A stretch of 64,000 nucleotides of DNA from Amycolatopsis sulphurea (GCF_002564045.1 NZ_PDJK01000002.1:3782001-3846000); one strand, 5' to 3'; positions 33,903 through 42,903 are shown, numbered from the stretch's first letter. Program-made: numbers and translations. The notes: a model not told the origin generated them from the sequence alone.

Positions 33903-34811
33903 ATGTCCACTGTTCCCGCCCTTGGCATGCCGTCGAAGAGCTTCCGCCGCGCGCTGGCCGACCTCGGCGCCGGATTGCGGGCGCGGGAACTGTGGGCGTT
34001 GCTCGCCTGGCAGGACATCAAGCAGCGCTACCGCCGTTCCTCGCTCGGTCCCTTGTGGATCACCGTGGGCATGGCGGTGACCGCGCTTGCCCTGGGTGTG
34101 GTGAACTCGGCGTTGTTCGGCACGTCGATTTCCACGCTGCTGCCCAGTATCACGACCGGTCTGATCCTGTGGAACTTCATGAACGGCTGCATCGTCGAGG
34201 GTTCGCAGACGTTCATCGACAACGAGGGCATGATCAAGCAGCTGCCCGCCCCGGTTTCGGTGTACGCGCTGCGCACGGTGTGGCGGCAGGCGCTGTACCT
34301 GATGCACAACCTCGTGGTGTACGTGCTCATTCTGGTGATCTTCTTCGGTAAGCTCTCCCATCCCTACCGGCTGGTGGAGAAGGCGGGCGCGCTGCTGCAT
34401 CCTGGGCTGGGCTGGGAGGTCGTGCTGGCGCTCCCGGGGTTGGCGTTGCTGCTGTTCAACGGCGCGTGGGTGGTGCTGCTGCTCGGCGTGGTGTCCACCC
34501 GTTTCCGGGATGTGCCGCCGGTGATCCAGAGCTTCATCACGATGCTCTTCTACGCCACCCCGATCATGTGGTCGATGGACCAGGTCCGGGTGATGAACCA
34601 GGGCAGCAAGGACGGATTCGGCTCGCTCGCGGTGCAGGTGCTGCAGCTCAACCCGGTCTACCATTTCGTGGAGATCGTTCGTGCCCCGCTGGTCGGGCAG
34701 CAGCAGTCCTGGACGCACTGGGCGGTGGTCGGGGCGGCCACGGTGGTGGGCTGGGCGCTTGCGCTGGCCGTGCTGCGCAACTACCGGGCGCGGGTGCCGT
34801 ACTGGGTATGA
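33903..34811 (+). CDS. ABC-2 type exporter permease (Wzm/RfbA-like)
   Basis: This ~302-aa integral membrane protein has an N-terminal cytoplasmic segment with LAWQDIKQRYRRSSLGPLWITVGM, the signature of polysaccharide/O-antigen ABC-2 permeases, six hydrophobic helices, and the C-terminal TRFRDVPPVIQSFITMLFYATPIMWSM and NPVYHFVEIVRAPLVG blocks. It would export a lipid-linked glycan with an ATPase partner, but no ATP-binding gene is next to it. The following gene, a GH3 hydrolase, begins 104 nt downstream. Confidence 0.88.
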   Translation: MSTVPALGMPSKSFRRALADLGAGLRARELWALLAWQDIKQRYRRSSLGPLWITVGMAVTALALGVVNSALFGTSISTLLPSITTGLILWNFMNGCIVEGSQTFIDNEGMIKQLPAPVSVYALRTVWRQALYLMHNLVVYVLILVIFFGKLSHPYRLVEKAGALLHPGLGWEVVLALPGLALLLFNGAWVVLLLGVVSTRFRDVPPVIQSFITMLFYATPIMWSMDQVRVMNQGSKDGFGSLAVQVLQLNPVYHFVEIVRAPLVGQQQSWTHWAVVGAATVVGWALALAVLRNYRARVPYWV

Positions 34812-34915
34812 AGTCCATTGAGGACGGTCATTCCGGACATCGGCACGCCCTCCGGCCGGAAAGTTTCCGTCGTCACCTGGACGCGTTACCGTATAGGCTC
34901 GCGGGAGGGAGCATC

Positions 34916-36016
34916 ATGACCGAAATGACGCGCCGAAGGACGTTGCAGGCACTCGCCGGGGTGGTGCTGGCCGGCGCGGCCACCACGATCGCCGCCACCC
35001 CCGCGCCGGACGGGATGACCCTGCGGCAGCTGGCCGGGCAGCGGGTGATCTATTCCTATGCGGGGCTGACCCCGCCGGATGCGCTGCTGCGGCGGATCCG
35101 GGCCGGGGAGGCCGCCGGGGTGATCTTCTTCGGAGAGAACGTTTCCAGCACGCAGCAGATCGGCGGGGTCGTGCGGCAGCTGCGGGACGCGAACGCGCAG
35201 AGCCCGGTGCGGCGGCCGTTGCTGCTGATGACCGACCAGGAGGGCGGCAAGGTCCGGCGGTTGCCCGGCGAGCCCGCGTTGTCGGAGAAGCAGGTGGGCC
35301 AGGCGGCCGACCCGGAGGCGGCGGCGCGGGCCGCGGGCAAGGGTGCCGGGACCACGCTGTCCGGCGCCGGCATGAACCTCAACCTCGCGCCGGTGCTCGA
35401 CGTGTTCGGGCAGCCGGGGAATTTCATCGACCAGTACGGCCGGTCGTTCAGCGATGATCCGCACACCGCCGGCGTGCTGGGGCGGGACTTTGTCACAGCC
35501 CAGCAGGCGACCGGCGTCGCCGCCACCGCGAAGCACTTCCCCGGCCTCGGCGCCGCGCCGGCGGGGAGCAACACCGACCTCGGCCCGGTGACGCTGAACG
35601 TGCCGCTCTCGGAGCTGCGGGCCAAGGACGAAGCCCCGTACGGCCCGGCGATCGCGGCCGGGGTCAAGCTCGTGATGCTGTCCTGGGCGGTCTACCCCGC
35701 GCTCGACGCCACGCGCCCGGCCGGCCTGTCCCCGGCCGTCGTGCAGGAACTGCGTCAGCACCAGAAGTTCCAGGGGGTGACCATCACCGACGCGCTGGAG
35801 GCGAAGGCCCTGCAGGCTTACGGGACGACCGGCGAACGCGCGACACTCGCGGCGAAGGCGGGGATGGACCTGATCCTTGCCTCCGCCCGCGATGTGGCCC
35901 AAGGGGAGGATGCGGTTTCCGCCCTGGCTGCCGGGCTGTCGGGCGGGTCGCTGCCGAGCGCGGAGTTCCGGGCGGCGGTGGGCCGGATCTCGGCTTTGCG
36001 GGAGGGGCTGCGGTGA
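34916..36016 (+). CDS. Secreted glycoside hydrolase family 3 protein (NagZ-like)
   Basis: This 366-aa protein begins with a probable twin-arginine signal (TRRRTLQALAGVVLAGAATTIAA). The GH3 barrel shows LLLMTDQEGGKVRRLPG (substrate Asp), LAPVLDVF, and the loop TAKHFPGLGAAPAGSNTD, equivalent to the KHFPGHG loop of NagZ; the usual second His is Leu. The nucleophile Asp is probably in GVTITDALEA. It would cleave beta-N-acetylhexosaminides such as peptidoglycan fragments. GGAGGG precedes the ATG; a TATAGG hexamer at ~34893 may be its -10. Confidence 0.87.
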   Translation: MTEMTRRRTLQALAGVVLAGAATTIAATPAPDGMTLRQLAGQRVIYSYAGLTPPDALLRRIRAGEAAGVIFFGENVSSTQQIGGVVRQLRDANAQSPVRRPLLLMTDQEGGKVRRLPGEPALSEKQVGQAADPEAAARAAGKGAGTTLSGAGMNLNLAPVLDVFGQPGNFIDQYGRSFSDDPHTAGVLGRDFVTAQQATGVAATAKHFPGLGAAPAGSNTDLGPVTLNVPLSELRAKDEAPYGPAIAAGVKLVMLSWAVYPALDATRPAGLSPAVVQELRQHQKFQGVTITDALEAKALQAYGTTGERATLAAKAGMDLILASARDVAQGEDAVSALAAGLSGGSLPSAEFRAAVGRISALREGLR

Positions 36017-36290
36017 GTGGCGGGGTTTGCTTGGGGTGATGGGGGTTGGGTGTTGGGGTGCGGCGGGGTGAGGGGATGTGTCCTGCAAGTGGGTGAGGTT
36101 GGGTGGGGGCCTGCGTGTGGGTGGGGCTGGCTGGGTTGGGCATGCAGGTGGGTGGGCTGGCTGGGTGGGTCCTGCATATGGGTGAGTGGTGGGTGGTGGG
36201 GCCTGAGTGTGGGTGAGGGTGGGCAGGCGGGGCATGCATGCGGGTGAGGGTGGGCAGGCGGGCCTGCAAGTGGGTGAGTGGTGGTGGGTT
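36017..36290. repeat. G-rich GGGTGGG-type low-complexity tract
   Basis: About 270 nt of plus-strand GGGTGAGG / GGTGGGTGG / GGCATGCAGG variants show almost no C runs, a marked strand asymmetry with many potential G-quadruplex blocks. No gene is supported; the antisense frames are Pro/Thr/His-rich artefacts. It starts within 1 nt of the GH3 stop codon. Confidence 0.85.
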
Positions 36291-36323
36291 GTTGCGCACC
36301 AAACGAGCCGTGTCGAGCGACCG

Positions 36324-36455
36324 TGCTGCGTACGTGAGCGATGTTGGGTGGTCGTGCCGCGTACGTGAGTGATGTTGAGCAGCTCCACGTACGCGAGCCA
36401 CCCGGGCGATCGCTGAGTGATGTTGAGCAGCCCCGCGTACGTGAGCCATTCGAGT
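36324..36455. repeat. Degenerate ~30-bp repeats with CGTACGTGAGYGATGTTG core
   Basis: Four imperfect units centred at ~36335, 36366, 36390-36425 and 36440 share CGTACGTGAG and TGATGTTGAGCAGC parts. Spacing and identity are irregular, so this is not a CRISPR array. The spacer 36456-36658 beyond it holds no recognised gene. Confidence 0.75.
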
Positions 36456-36658
36456 AATCGCCGCACACCCGCGAGTGCCGAGCAACTCCGCCACCCACGC
36501 GAGCCTCACCAACGCCCCCACCCGAATCGCGCCGGACGCAAGGGTTCTGGTGGTGAATCACCCGACCCCGATCCGGGGTCACTCGGGTGGGTAGACATCC
36601 GTCCTGACGCGGGTGGAGCGGGCACGCTTGCCTGCGACCACCCACGACGGGAGGACGC

Positions 36659-36937
36659 ATGCACGCCTGGTGGCCACTGGCGGCGGGGGCCGCGTTGTTC
36701 GCGTTACTGGCGGTGTTGTTCCTGCGCCGTTCGGCCCGTTCGCGGCCGGGTGTTCCGCCCTCGGGCGGGGCAGCCGCGGGGCGGCGGCTGACCTCGCCGG
36801 TCGACGACTCGCCGCGGCGGGCCAGGCATCGGCTGGATGTGACGCATCCGTTCGCGCGTTATCCGGTGGCGCGGCAGCGGCCGGTGCCGCATCCACCGGG
36901 GGAAGGCCCGGACACGGAGCCGATTCAGCGATTTTAG
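36659..36937 (+). CDS. Small single-pass membrane protein, 92 aa
   Basis: One N-terminal helix (WWPLAAGAALFALLAVLFL) is followed by a basic cytoplasmic tail with RRSARSRPG and a Pro/Arg-rich end. GGGAGG lies four bases before ATG 36659 and GC3 is high, so it is probably real. No family recognised. Confidence 0.65.
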   Translation: MHAWWPLAAGAALFALLAVLFLRRSARSRPGVPPSGGAAAGRRLTSPVDDSPRRARHRLDVTHPFARYPVARQRPVPHPPGEGPDTEPIQRF

Positions 36938-36999
36938 TGCTGAATCAGATCGGAAAACGGCGTTGGACGTGCTGGTCGAGGGTATCGAATACTGCCAGC

Positions 37000-37206
37000 A
37001 TGACCGAGCCGAATCTGGACCTACCGACCGATCTGGTCCGCTTGCTGCGGCAGTTCGGCGTCCGGGCGTTCGCGCTCGCCTTCGTCGCGGGGATCGCCGG
37101 GCTGAGCACGGTCGCGCTCGCGCTGGCGCTGGCCGGGTTCGCGTTGGTGCTCGCGCCGGTCAGGCCAGCAGGTGGCTCAGCAGTGCCCGGGCCGCCGGAT
37201 TCGTGA
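37000..37206 (+). CDS. Possible small membrane protein, 68 aa
   Basis: The frame from ATG 37000 encodes a polar N-terminus (TEPNLDLPTDLVRLLRQFGVR) and a hydrophobic segment (AFALAFVAGIAGLSTVALALALAGFALVL). The ribosome site is poor, and its 3' end overlaps the convergent LysR gene by 47 nt, which lowers confidence. Confidence 0.45.
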   Translation: MTEPNLDLPTDLVRLLRQFGVRAFALAFVAGIAGLSTVALALALAGFALVLAPVRPAGGSAVPGPPDS

Positions 37207-38023
37207 TCTCGGCGGTGCGGCCGACCAGGTGAATCGTCCGGCCGAGCGCCGGTTCGACGATGCGCGCGAACGGTAGCCCGGACTGCTCGGCCACCGCCTC
37301 CGGCAGCACTGTGCTGCCCAGCCCGGCCGCCACCAGCGCGACGAGCAGCGGTACGTGGCTGGCCTCGCAGACCTGCTCCCGCCGGATGCCCGCACCCGTG
37401 AACGCGCGGTCGACCAGATCCTCCAGCGCACTCCCGGTGAAGTCCACGAACGGTTCGCCGGCCAGCTCCGCGAGCCGGATCCGGCGCCGCGCGGCCAGCC
37501 GGTGCCCGGGGTGGGTCAGCAGCACCAGCCGCTGATCCCAGCGGGCGAACGCGACGAGGTCGTCCGGCAGCGGATCGGAACTGACCACATAGGACAGATC
37601 GAGTTCACCGGCGAGCACCGCCGCGGTCAGCGTCGGGTTGGTGCCCTCACGTACGTGGATGCGGATCGCCGGGTACCGGCCGCGGAACTGCCCGAGCAGC
37701 GCCGGAAGATCGACCGCGGTGAGCGTCTGGATGGTGCCGATCGACACCTGCCCGCGCGCGAGACCGGCCACCGCGGCGATCTCCCCGCGCGCCGCCTCCG
37801 CGTCGGCGATCATCCGCCGGGCGGGCGGGAGCAGCGCCTCCCCGGCCGGGGTCAACGTGACCCGCCGGGTGGTGCGGTCGAACAGCTCCGCGCCGAGATC
37901 GGCTTCCAGCTTCCGGATCGAGGCGCTCAACGCCGATTGCACCACATGCACCTCCCGCGCCGCCCGGGTGAAGTTCCGGTGCCGCACGACGGCGAGGAAG
38001 TGTTCGACCTGCCTCAGCTCCAT
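37160..38023 (-). CDS. LysR-family transcriptional regulator
   Basis: This 287-aa regulator has the canonical N-terminal HTH (MELRQVEHFLAVVRHRNFTR, then QSALSASIRKLEADLGAELFDRTTRRVTLTPAGE) and a periplasmic-binding-protein-like effector domain (~90-287; LPALLGQFRGRYPAIRIHVREG, GELDLSYVVSSDPLPDDL). Such proteins usually control a divergent gene, but upstream lies only repeat-rich DNA and no divergent CDS, so its target is unknown. Confidence 0.92.
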   Translation of the reverse strand: MELRQVEHFLAVVRHRNFTRAAREVHVVQSALSASIRKLEADLGAELFDRTTRRVTLTPAGEALLPPARRMIADAEAARGEIAAVAGLARGQVSIGTIQTLTAVDLPALLGQFRGRYPAIRIHVREGTNPTLTAAVLAGELDLSYVVSSDPLPDDLVAFARWDQRLVLLTHPGHRLAARRRIRLAELAGEPFVDFTGSALEDLVDRAFTGAGIRREQVCEASHVPLLVALVAAGLGSTVLPEAVAEQSGLPFARIVEPALGRTIHLVGRTAEITNPAARALLSHLLA

Positions 38024-38134
38024 ACGCCGAATCTACCCGTTTCCACCACAGCCCACCGAGAGTCCACAGTGGAGTAATCGGCACGGTGCGATGGCGACGG
38101 CGCTGTGAAGGGTCCCTTCACGGACGCTGAGTCC

Positions 38135-38412
38135 AGGGTCCCGGCAAAGTCGGTCGGGACCCGTGATCAGCAGAGTGAGCCGTGGCTGCCGCGTCATCAT
38201 CGACGGCGCGCCTGCCCTCTTCGTCGATTGCGCCTGGCAGCGGGCGATGCGGAGGTGTTCGAGGCGCGACCACCTCGTGGGTGTGCGCCGGGGACCTGTC
38301 TCGGGTCTGTGAAGGGGCCCTTCACAGACTCAGAGTCCGTGAAGGGCCCCTTCACAGACCTTCACAGACCTTCACGGACTGCGCCCTCTCACACCGACTT
38401 TGCCGGAACCCT
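38135..38412. mobile_element. MITE-like element, copy 2
   Basis: This 278-bp copy aligns along its length with 28546-28859. Its ends AGGGTCCCGGCAAAGTCGGT and the inverted ACCGACTTTGCCGGAACCCT differ at one base, and the inverted match extends outward through GAGTCC/GGACTC. It is nested between two single GTGAAGGG palindromes (38105-38121 and 38426-38441). No direct repeat flanks it. The 611-nt spacer 38024-38634 contains no gene. Confidence 0.75.
38304..38360. repeat. Double palindrome, GTGAAGGGSCCCTTCAC family (copy C)
   Basis: The unit matches copy B almost exactly (GTCTGTGAAGGGGCCCTTCA, then CAGAGTCC and the reverse unit) and lies inside MITE-like copy 2, followed by short ACAGACCTTCAC direct repeats. 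Confidence 0.9.
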
Positions 38413-38634
38413 GGACTCTGCGGCGGTGAAGGGACCCTTCATTACCTTCGGGGTAGGCGGGGAGCCGTCCGGGGGAGGGCCTCGGTAGCGCCTGGCGGCA
38501 TTCGGGGTCCACCGCGACTGGCACCCGGCTCGTGATCACCACAGCGGAACTGGTGGTGCACAAGAAGGGAGCCGCGGCGGACCCGGTGGCGACGGTGGGC
38601 CGGTAACCTCACCGCGGCGGGCGCGGGTGATGCG

Positions 38635-38898
38635 CTAGACCGGCTCCGCCGAAACGACCGCGGGTAGCCGGCGCAGCCGTTCGAGCAGGGTGTCGACCTC
38701 GTCGGCGGCCACCAGGACCGCGCAGGCCATGCTACTTTCGGTGACGCCTTCGCGGACGTCGACGGACAGATCGTGCACGTGGCGCCCAGTTTCGGCGAGG
38801 GTGCGGACGAGGGCCGGGATTTCTTCGACGCCACCGGTGAAGTAGGTGGCTATCCGGCGGCGCAACAGGAGCGGGGAACGGGTCGGTGCGGCGGACAT
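38635..38898 (-). CDS. Small ACT-like domain protein, 87 aa
   Basis: Residues ~15-87 (ATYFTGGVEEIPALVRTLAETGRHVHDLSVDVREG, then MACAVLVAADEVDTLLERLRRLPAVVSAEPV) follow the beta-alpha-beta-beta-alpha-beta pattern of ACT domains. A free-standing ACT protein could bind an amino acid or another ligand and act allosterically. It is monocistronic; a GC-rich hairpin (38961-38982) lies upstream. Confidence 0.65.
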   Translation of the reverse strand: MSAAPTRSPLLLRRRIATYFTGGVEEIPALVRTLAETGRHVHDLSVDVREGVTESSMACAVLVAADEVDTLLERLRRLPAVVSAEPV

Positions 38899-39175
38899 GG
38901 CGGCTTCCTCCGGAAGGGGAACTGGCAGGAACCGGGCCAGGTCTCCGGGGAAGCGGCGGCGGCGCGCCGAAATCGCGCGCCGGCCTCCTGGTTCAGCCGG
39001 CGCGCCCGGCTACGAACCGCCCGAGGCACGACATGGCGTCAGGCTAACACGGCTTCCGGCCCCGGCAAAGACCGCCGAAAGCTGGGCACGACGCTCGCGG
39101 TGCCCGGGGTACGGGCGGCGCGAACATCGTGCCCGGGGTGCCGGTCCCGGAAATGTCCTTTTCGGACACTTCCGG

Positions 39176-40363
39176 TCACCCCCAGGTGACCGGCAGGCTC
39201 ACCGGACCGTAGATGGACGCCTGATCGGGCAGCACGATCTCCGCCGCGGGCACGGCGAGGCGCAGGTCCGGGAAACGCGTGAAGAGCCGGGCCAGCGCGA
39301 TCCGCATCTCCACTCGCGCCAGCTGCTGGCCGAGGCACTGGTGCACCCCGTGGCCGAAACCGACGTGACCCATCGCCTTGCGTTCGAGGTCGAGCACGTC
39401 CGGGTCGGGGTAGCGCTTCGGATCGCGGTTGGCCATCGGGACCGAGACGGTGATGCCGTCGCCCGCCTTGATCGCCTGCCCGGCGAACTCGAAATCCTCC
39501 AGCGCGGTGCGCACCGGTCCGATGTGGATCACGCTGAGGTAGCGCATCAGCTCCTCGACCGCGCTCGCGGCGAGTTCGGGATCGGCCTTGAGCTTGGCCA
39601 GCTGCGCCGGGTTCTCCAGCAGCGCGTAAGTGCCGAGGGCGAGCATGTTCCGGGTGGTCTCGAACCCGGCGACGAGCAGCATCATGCCGATGTTGGCCAG
39701 CTCCTCGTCGGTCAGCGAACCTTCTTGGGCGAGATCGGAGAGCAGATCGTCGGTGGGCTCGGCGCGCTTGTCCCGGACCTGCCCGGCGATGAATTCGACC
39801 ACGCCGGCGCCCGCGGCGTACCGCTCCTCCATGCTGACTTCCGTGCCTGGGGCGAACATCGTTGCCGCGTAGCCCTGGAACTCGGCGCGCCGCTCGTAGG
39901 AAGTGCCAAGCAGCTCGCAGATCACCAGCGAGGGCACCGGCCGCGCGAACGCCTCGACCAGATCGACCGGCGCACCCGCCGCGGCCATCGCATCGAGGTG
40001 CTCCTCGACGATCTCGGCCACCCGGTCCTCCAGCAGCCGCATGCGCCGCACGGTGAACGCCCCGGTCAGCAGCTTGCGGTACCGGTGGTGCTGCGGGTCG
40101 TCCATCCCGGTGAACACCCCGGGATCGGCCGGCTTGCGCGGCGGCATCGGCCCGAGGTCGAACGGCACCTTGGCCAGCTCGGTCCGCGCCGAGACGCGCT
40201 TGTCCGCGAGGATCGCCCGCGCCTCGTCGAACCCGGTGACCAGCCAGCCGGAGCTGCCGTCGGGATAGCGGAGCGGTCCGACCGCCCGCCGCCCCCGCAA
40301 CGCGGGCGGCGGATCGAACGGACAGGCGCCACGCTCCAGCGGAAGTCCTGGGTGAAGGCTCAT
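39176..40363 (-). CDS. Cytochrome P450, class I bacterial type
   Basis: This 395-aa soluble P450 has the I-helix motif LLVAGFETTRN (Glu at the usual acidic position of the oxygen-activation site, ~231-237), the K-helix ExxR at Glu271-Arg274, and the haem loop FGHGVHQCLGQQLAR with Cys343 as thiolate ligand. GGAGCAGGA precedes the ATG. No ferredoxin or ferredoxin reductase is adjacent, so it must use unlinked redox partners. The substrate is unknown; its form resembles actinomycete tailoring or catabolic P450s. Confidence 0.93.
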   Translation of the reverse strand: MSLHPGLPLERGACPFDPPPALRGRRAVGPLRYPDGSSGWLVTGFDEARAILADKRVSARTELAKVPFDLGPMPPRKPADPGVFTGMDDPQHHRYRKLLTGAFTVRRMRLLEDRVAEIVEEHLDAMAAAGAPVDLVEAFARPVPSLVICELLGTSYERRAEFQGYAATMFAPGTEVSMEERYAAGAGVVEFIAGQVRDKRAEPTDDLLSDLAQEGSLTDEELANIGMMLLVAGFETTRNMLALGTYALLENPAQLAKLKADPELAASAVEELMRYLSVIHIGPVRTALEDFEFAGQAIKAGDGITVSVPMANRDPKRYPDPDVLDLERKAMGHVGFGHGVHQCLGQQLARVEMRIALARLFTRFPDLRLAVPAAEIVLPDQASIYGPVSLPVTWG

Positions 40364-40499
40364 TCCTGCTCCTTCTTCGCTACGTAAACCGGTGCGTCCT
40401 TCAGAAGGTACACATATTTCACAAAGTTGTGAACCGCGTAGGGGTGGCGAAGGGGAGAAATTGACGGGGTATCGCCGGTTTGGGGGAATGACTGAGGGC

Positions 40500-40900
40500 G
40501 GCGGGCTGCGGCCCGCCGCCTGCGGGTGGTTGGCCTGCGGCCTGCGGGTGGTGGCGGGTGGCGGGTGGTGGCCCGTGGGTGGCGGGTGGTGGCCTGCGGC
40601 CTGCGGCCTGCGGCCTGCGGGTGGTGGGTGGTGGGGGGTGGCGGGTGGTGGCTCGCGGGCGGCGGGTGGTGGGTCGCGGCCTGTGGGTGGGTGGCTCGCG
40701 GCCTGTGGGTGGCGGGTGGTGGGGGGTGGGTGATGGGGGCGGCAGGCGGGGGATGGGCGATTGGGCGGCGGGTGGCAGTCGGTAGGTCGCGGGCGGCGGG
40801 CGATGGATAGCAGGTGATAGGCGGCGGGTGGTGGGTCGGGTGGTGGGCGATGGGCAGCGAGCGGTGGGCAGAGGGTGGCGGGTGGGGTTCGGTACGGGCG
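40500..40900. repeat. G-rich GGGTGGCGGGTGGTGG minisatellite-like tract
   Basis: About 400 nt of degenerate GGTGGCGGGTGGTGG and GCGGCCTGCGG units lie in the P450 upstream region, with extreme G bias on the plus strand. The whole gap 40364-41249 holds no gene; it also contains a short GGCAAGGCAGAGCA-type repeat at ~41041-41085. Confidence 0.85.
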
Positions 40901-40995
40901 GGTGGAACGTGTGGGGCAGGTGCGGGTCCCGAGGCAGGTGTGTCCGGGCAGGGTGCGTCGGCTCGACGTGGTGGCGGTGAGACGGTGGCGTCGTG

Positions 40996-41020
40996 GGCTG
41001 TGAAGGGCCCCTTCACAGCC
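40996..41020. repeat. Single palindrome, GTGAAGGGSCCCTTCAC family (copy D)
   Basis: GGCTGTGAAGGGCCCCTTCA continues to CAGCC, forming a perfect inverted repeat of one unit. It is isolated, between the G-rich tract and the small membrane protein gene. Confidence 0.9.
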
Positions 41021-41249
41021 TTCGTGCCGTCGGCAGGGCGGCGGGGCAAGGCAGAGCAGGGCAGCGCAAAGCAGAGCAAGGCAAGGCCGGATGGTGCGGT
41101 ACCGCCGAGAGTGGCGACCGACCTGCGCGGGCGGCCCAGGCCATGACAGATGTCACGAGGCTTTCCCTGCAGGATCTCACTGGTCGCCGAAGGGCTTCCC
41201 GCTGACGATGGTTTCCATGCGAAACCACGTTATTTCCCAAGGAGAAGCA

Positions 41250-41672
41250 GTGCAGACCACCGCGAGCGGCCACGCCACCGTCAGTGCGGACGCGCGGTCC
41301 GCGCTCGGCACGGTGCGGGTGCTGGTGATCAGCTACGCCGTGCTGAGCGTGCTTACGCTCGGGGCCATCGTGCTGCTGCGCAACCACCATGATCTGGTCA
41401 CCGTCTCCGTCTGGATCCGTGGCGGGCTCGTCGCGCTTTCCTCGTGGCTCACCCTGTTCTTCGTGGCCCGCGCCGCGCAGGGGCACCGGGGCGCACTGCG
41501 GCGGTTGCAGCGCATCTCGGTGGTGCTGGTGGTGGCAATCGTGGTGATCATCGCGTTGCCTGGCGCTTTCCCGATGTGGCTGAGGATCGAGCAGGGCGTC
41601 TGCGGCCTGTTGCTGCTCGGGGTGGCTGTGCTGGTGAACAGCCGCAAGGTCCGGTCCTCGTTCGCGAACTGA
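41250..41672 (+). CDS. Small integral membrane protein, 140 aa
   Basis: Four hydrophobic segments are visible: VLVISYAVLSVLTLGAIVLL, ~LVALSSWLTLFFVARAA, ISVVLVVAIVVIIALPGAF and the QGVCGLLLLGVAVLV tail. AAGGAG lies five bases before GTG 41250; the longer frame starting upstream lacks a ribosome site. No family recognised; function unknown. Confidence 0.75.
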   Translation: MQTTASGHATVSADARSALGTVRVLVISYAVLSVLTLGAIVLLRNHHDLVTVSVWIRGGLVALSSWLTLFFVARAAQGHRGALRRLQRISVVLVVAIVVIIALPGAFPMWLRIEQGVCGLLLLGVAVLVNSRKVRSSFAN

Positions 41673-41684
41673 GCAGTGCCGCGG

Positions 41685-42903
41685 TCATGGCAGGCTCATC
41701 GAGGCTTTCCCACCGTGGACGGAACCGGCGCGCCGGCCGGCGGTCGGGTTGGTCAGGCCTGCGAGGCGGTGCGCGACTTCACGGCAGCGTGCCGGGTCGG
41801 CCAGCCATGCGTAGTCCCGCAGGACGTTTTCGTCGACCTCGGCGCCGGTCGCGGTCTGCGCCAAGGCCTGTTCGTGCGACGCCTTCAGCACCACTTCGTT
41901 GGCCGGACGGCGAAGCCGGTCGTAGCGGGCGAGCCCGGCTTCGATCGGACGAGGTTCGTCAAGGCTGCGCCGGATCACGGCGGCGAGCACATCCGCGTCC
42001 AGGATGGCCATGTTCATGCCCTGTCTCACGGTCGGCGGCACGACGTGCGCGGCCTCTCCGACCAGGCACAGCCTGCCTTCCACGTACCTGTCCGCGTGCC
42101 GGAGGTGAATCCGATAGGCGTGCCATCCGCCTTCGACCGGTCCCGGCGCGCTTTCCAGCACCGGCGCCCGCGCCACCATCCGCCGCCACAGCTCTTCCGG
42201 CGGCATAGCGCGCCACAGCGCGTCTTCCTCGACCGGCACCTGGAACGGGACTCGCACTTCTTGACCGCCGTCGAGCGGGAATGGTCAAGCCTTCCGCACC
42301 GACCCACCGCATCGTGCGGTGTTCCAGCTCCGGCACGGGCGGACGGGGGCAGGTGGGCATCAAGTACTCGGTGCCGTAGGTGTAGCGGTCCTCGAACTGG
42401 ATTCCGGCGGCACGGCGTAGCGCCGAAGCGGCTCCGTCTGCGGCCGCGACCACCTGTCCGGTCGCGCGGAACGGCTCGCCGCCCGCCGTGCCGGTGACCC
42501 CGCGCAGCACGGCGCCGTCGAACAGCGGTGCGCTCACCTGGGCGCCCCGGTGCACCGAGACCAGGTCGGTGTCGAATGCGGCGTAGAGCGCGCGGTGCAG
42601 GTTCGTGTGCCGCAACAGCGTCTGGTGCGGATGCGCGGTTTCCAGGTCGGCGAATCCCCATTCGCCGAGAAACCCGTGCGCGCGGTGGAAGAACCCGGAT
42701 GCCACGACGGGATATCCGCCCATCGCCTCGATCGAGGGCAGTACGCCCCAGTTCTCGAACAGGCTCAACGACAGCGCCTGCAGCACGTCGCCCCGGTTGA
42801 GTTCCGGAAAGTCTGCGGTCCGTCCGAGCAGCACCGACGACACCTCGAGCGCCGCGAGCGCGTGCGCGGTGCCGGCGCCGCCGACCGCACCACCGACGAT
42901 CAC
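41685..42903 (-). pseudogene. FAD-dependent monooxygenase, frameshifted
   Basis: The gene starts at GTG 42903 (GGGAGG upstream) with the FAD motif VIVGGAVGGAGTAHALAALE and reads in one frame to VGAEGLTIP; homology then continues in another frame as VRVPFQVPVEEDALWRAM through CLVGEAAHVVPPTVRQGMNMA (the GD/His FAD motif) to 41685. An extra base in the GGG run at 42277-42279 explains the shift: removing it restores a continuous ~405-aa aromatic hydroxylase-type protein. It may be a true inactivating mutation or an assembly error. Confidence 0.8.

Noticed and set aside
36324..36455. Possible CRISPR array
   Set aside because: The repeats are irregular in length and identity, spacers are unequal or absent, and there are no cas genes.
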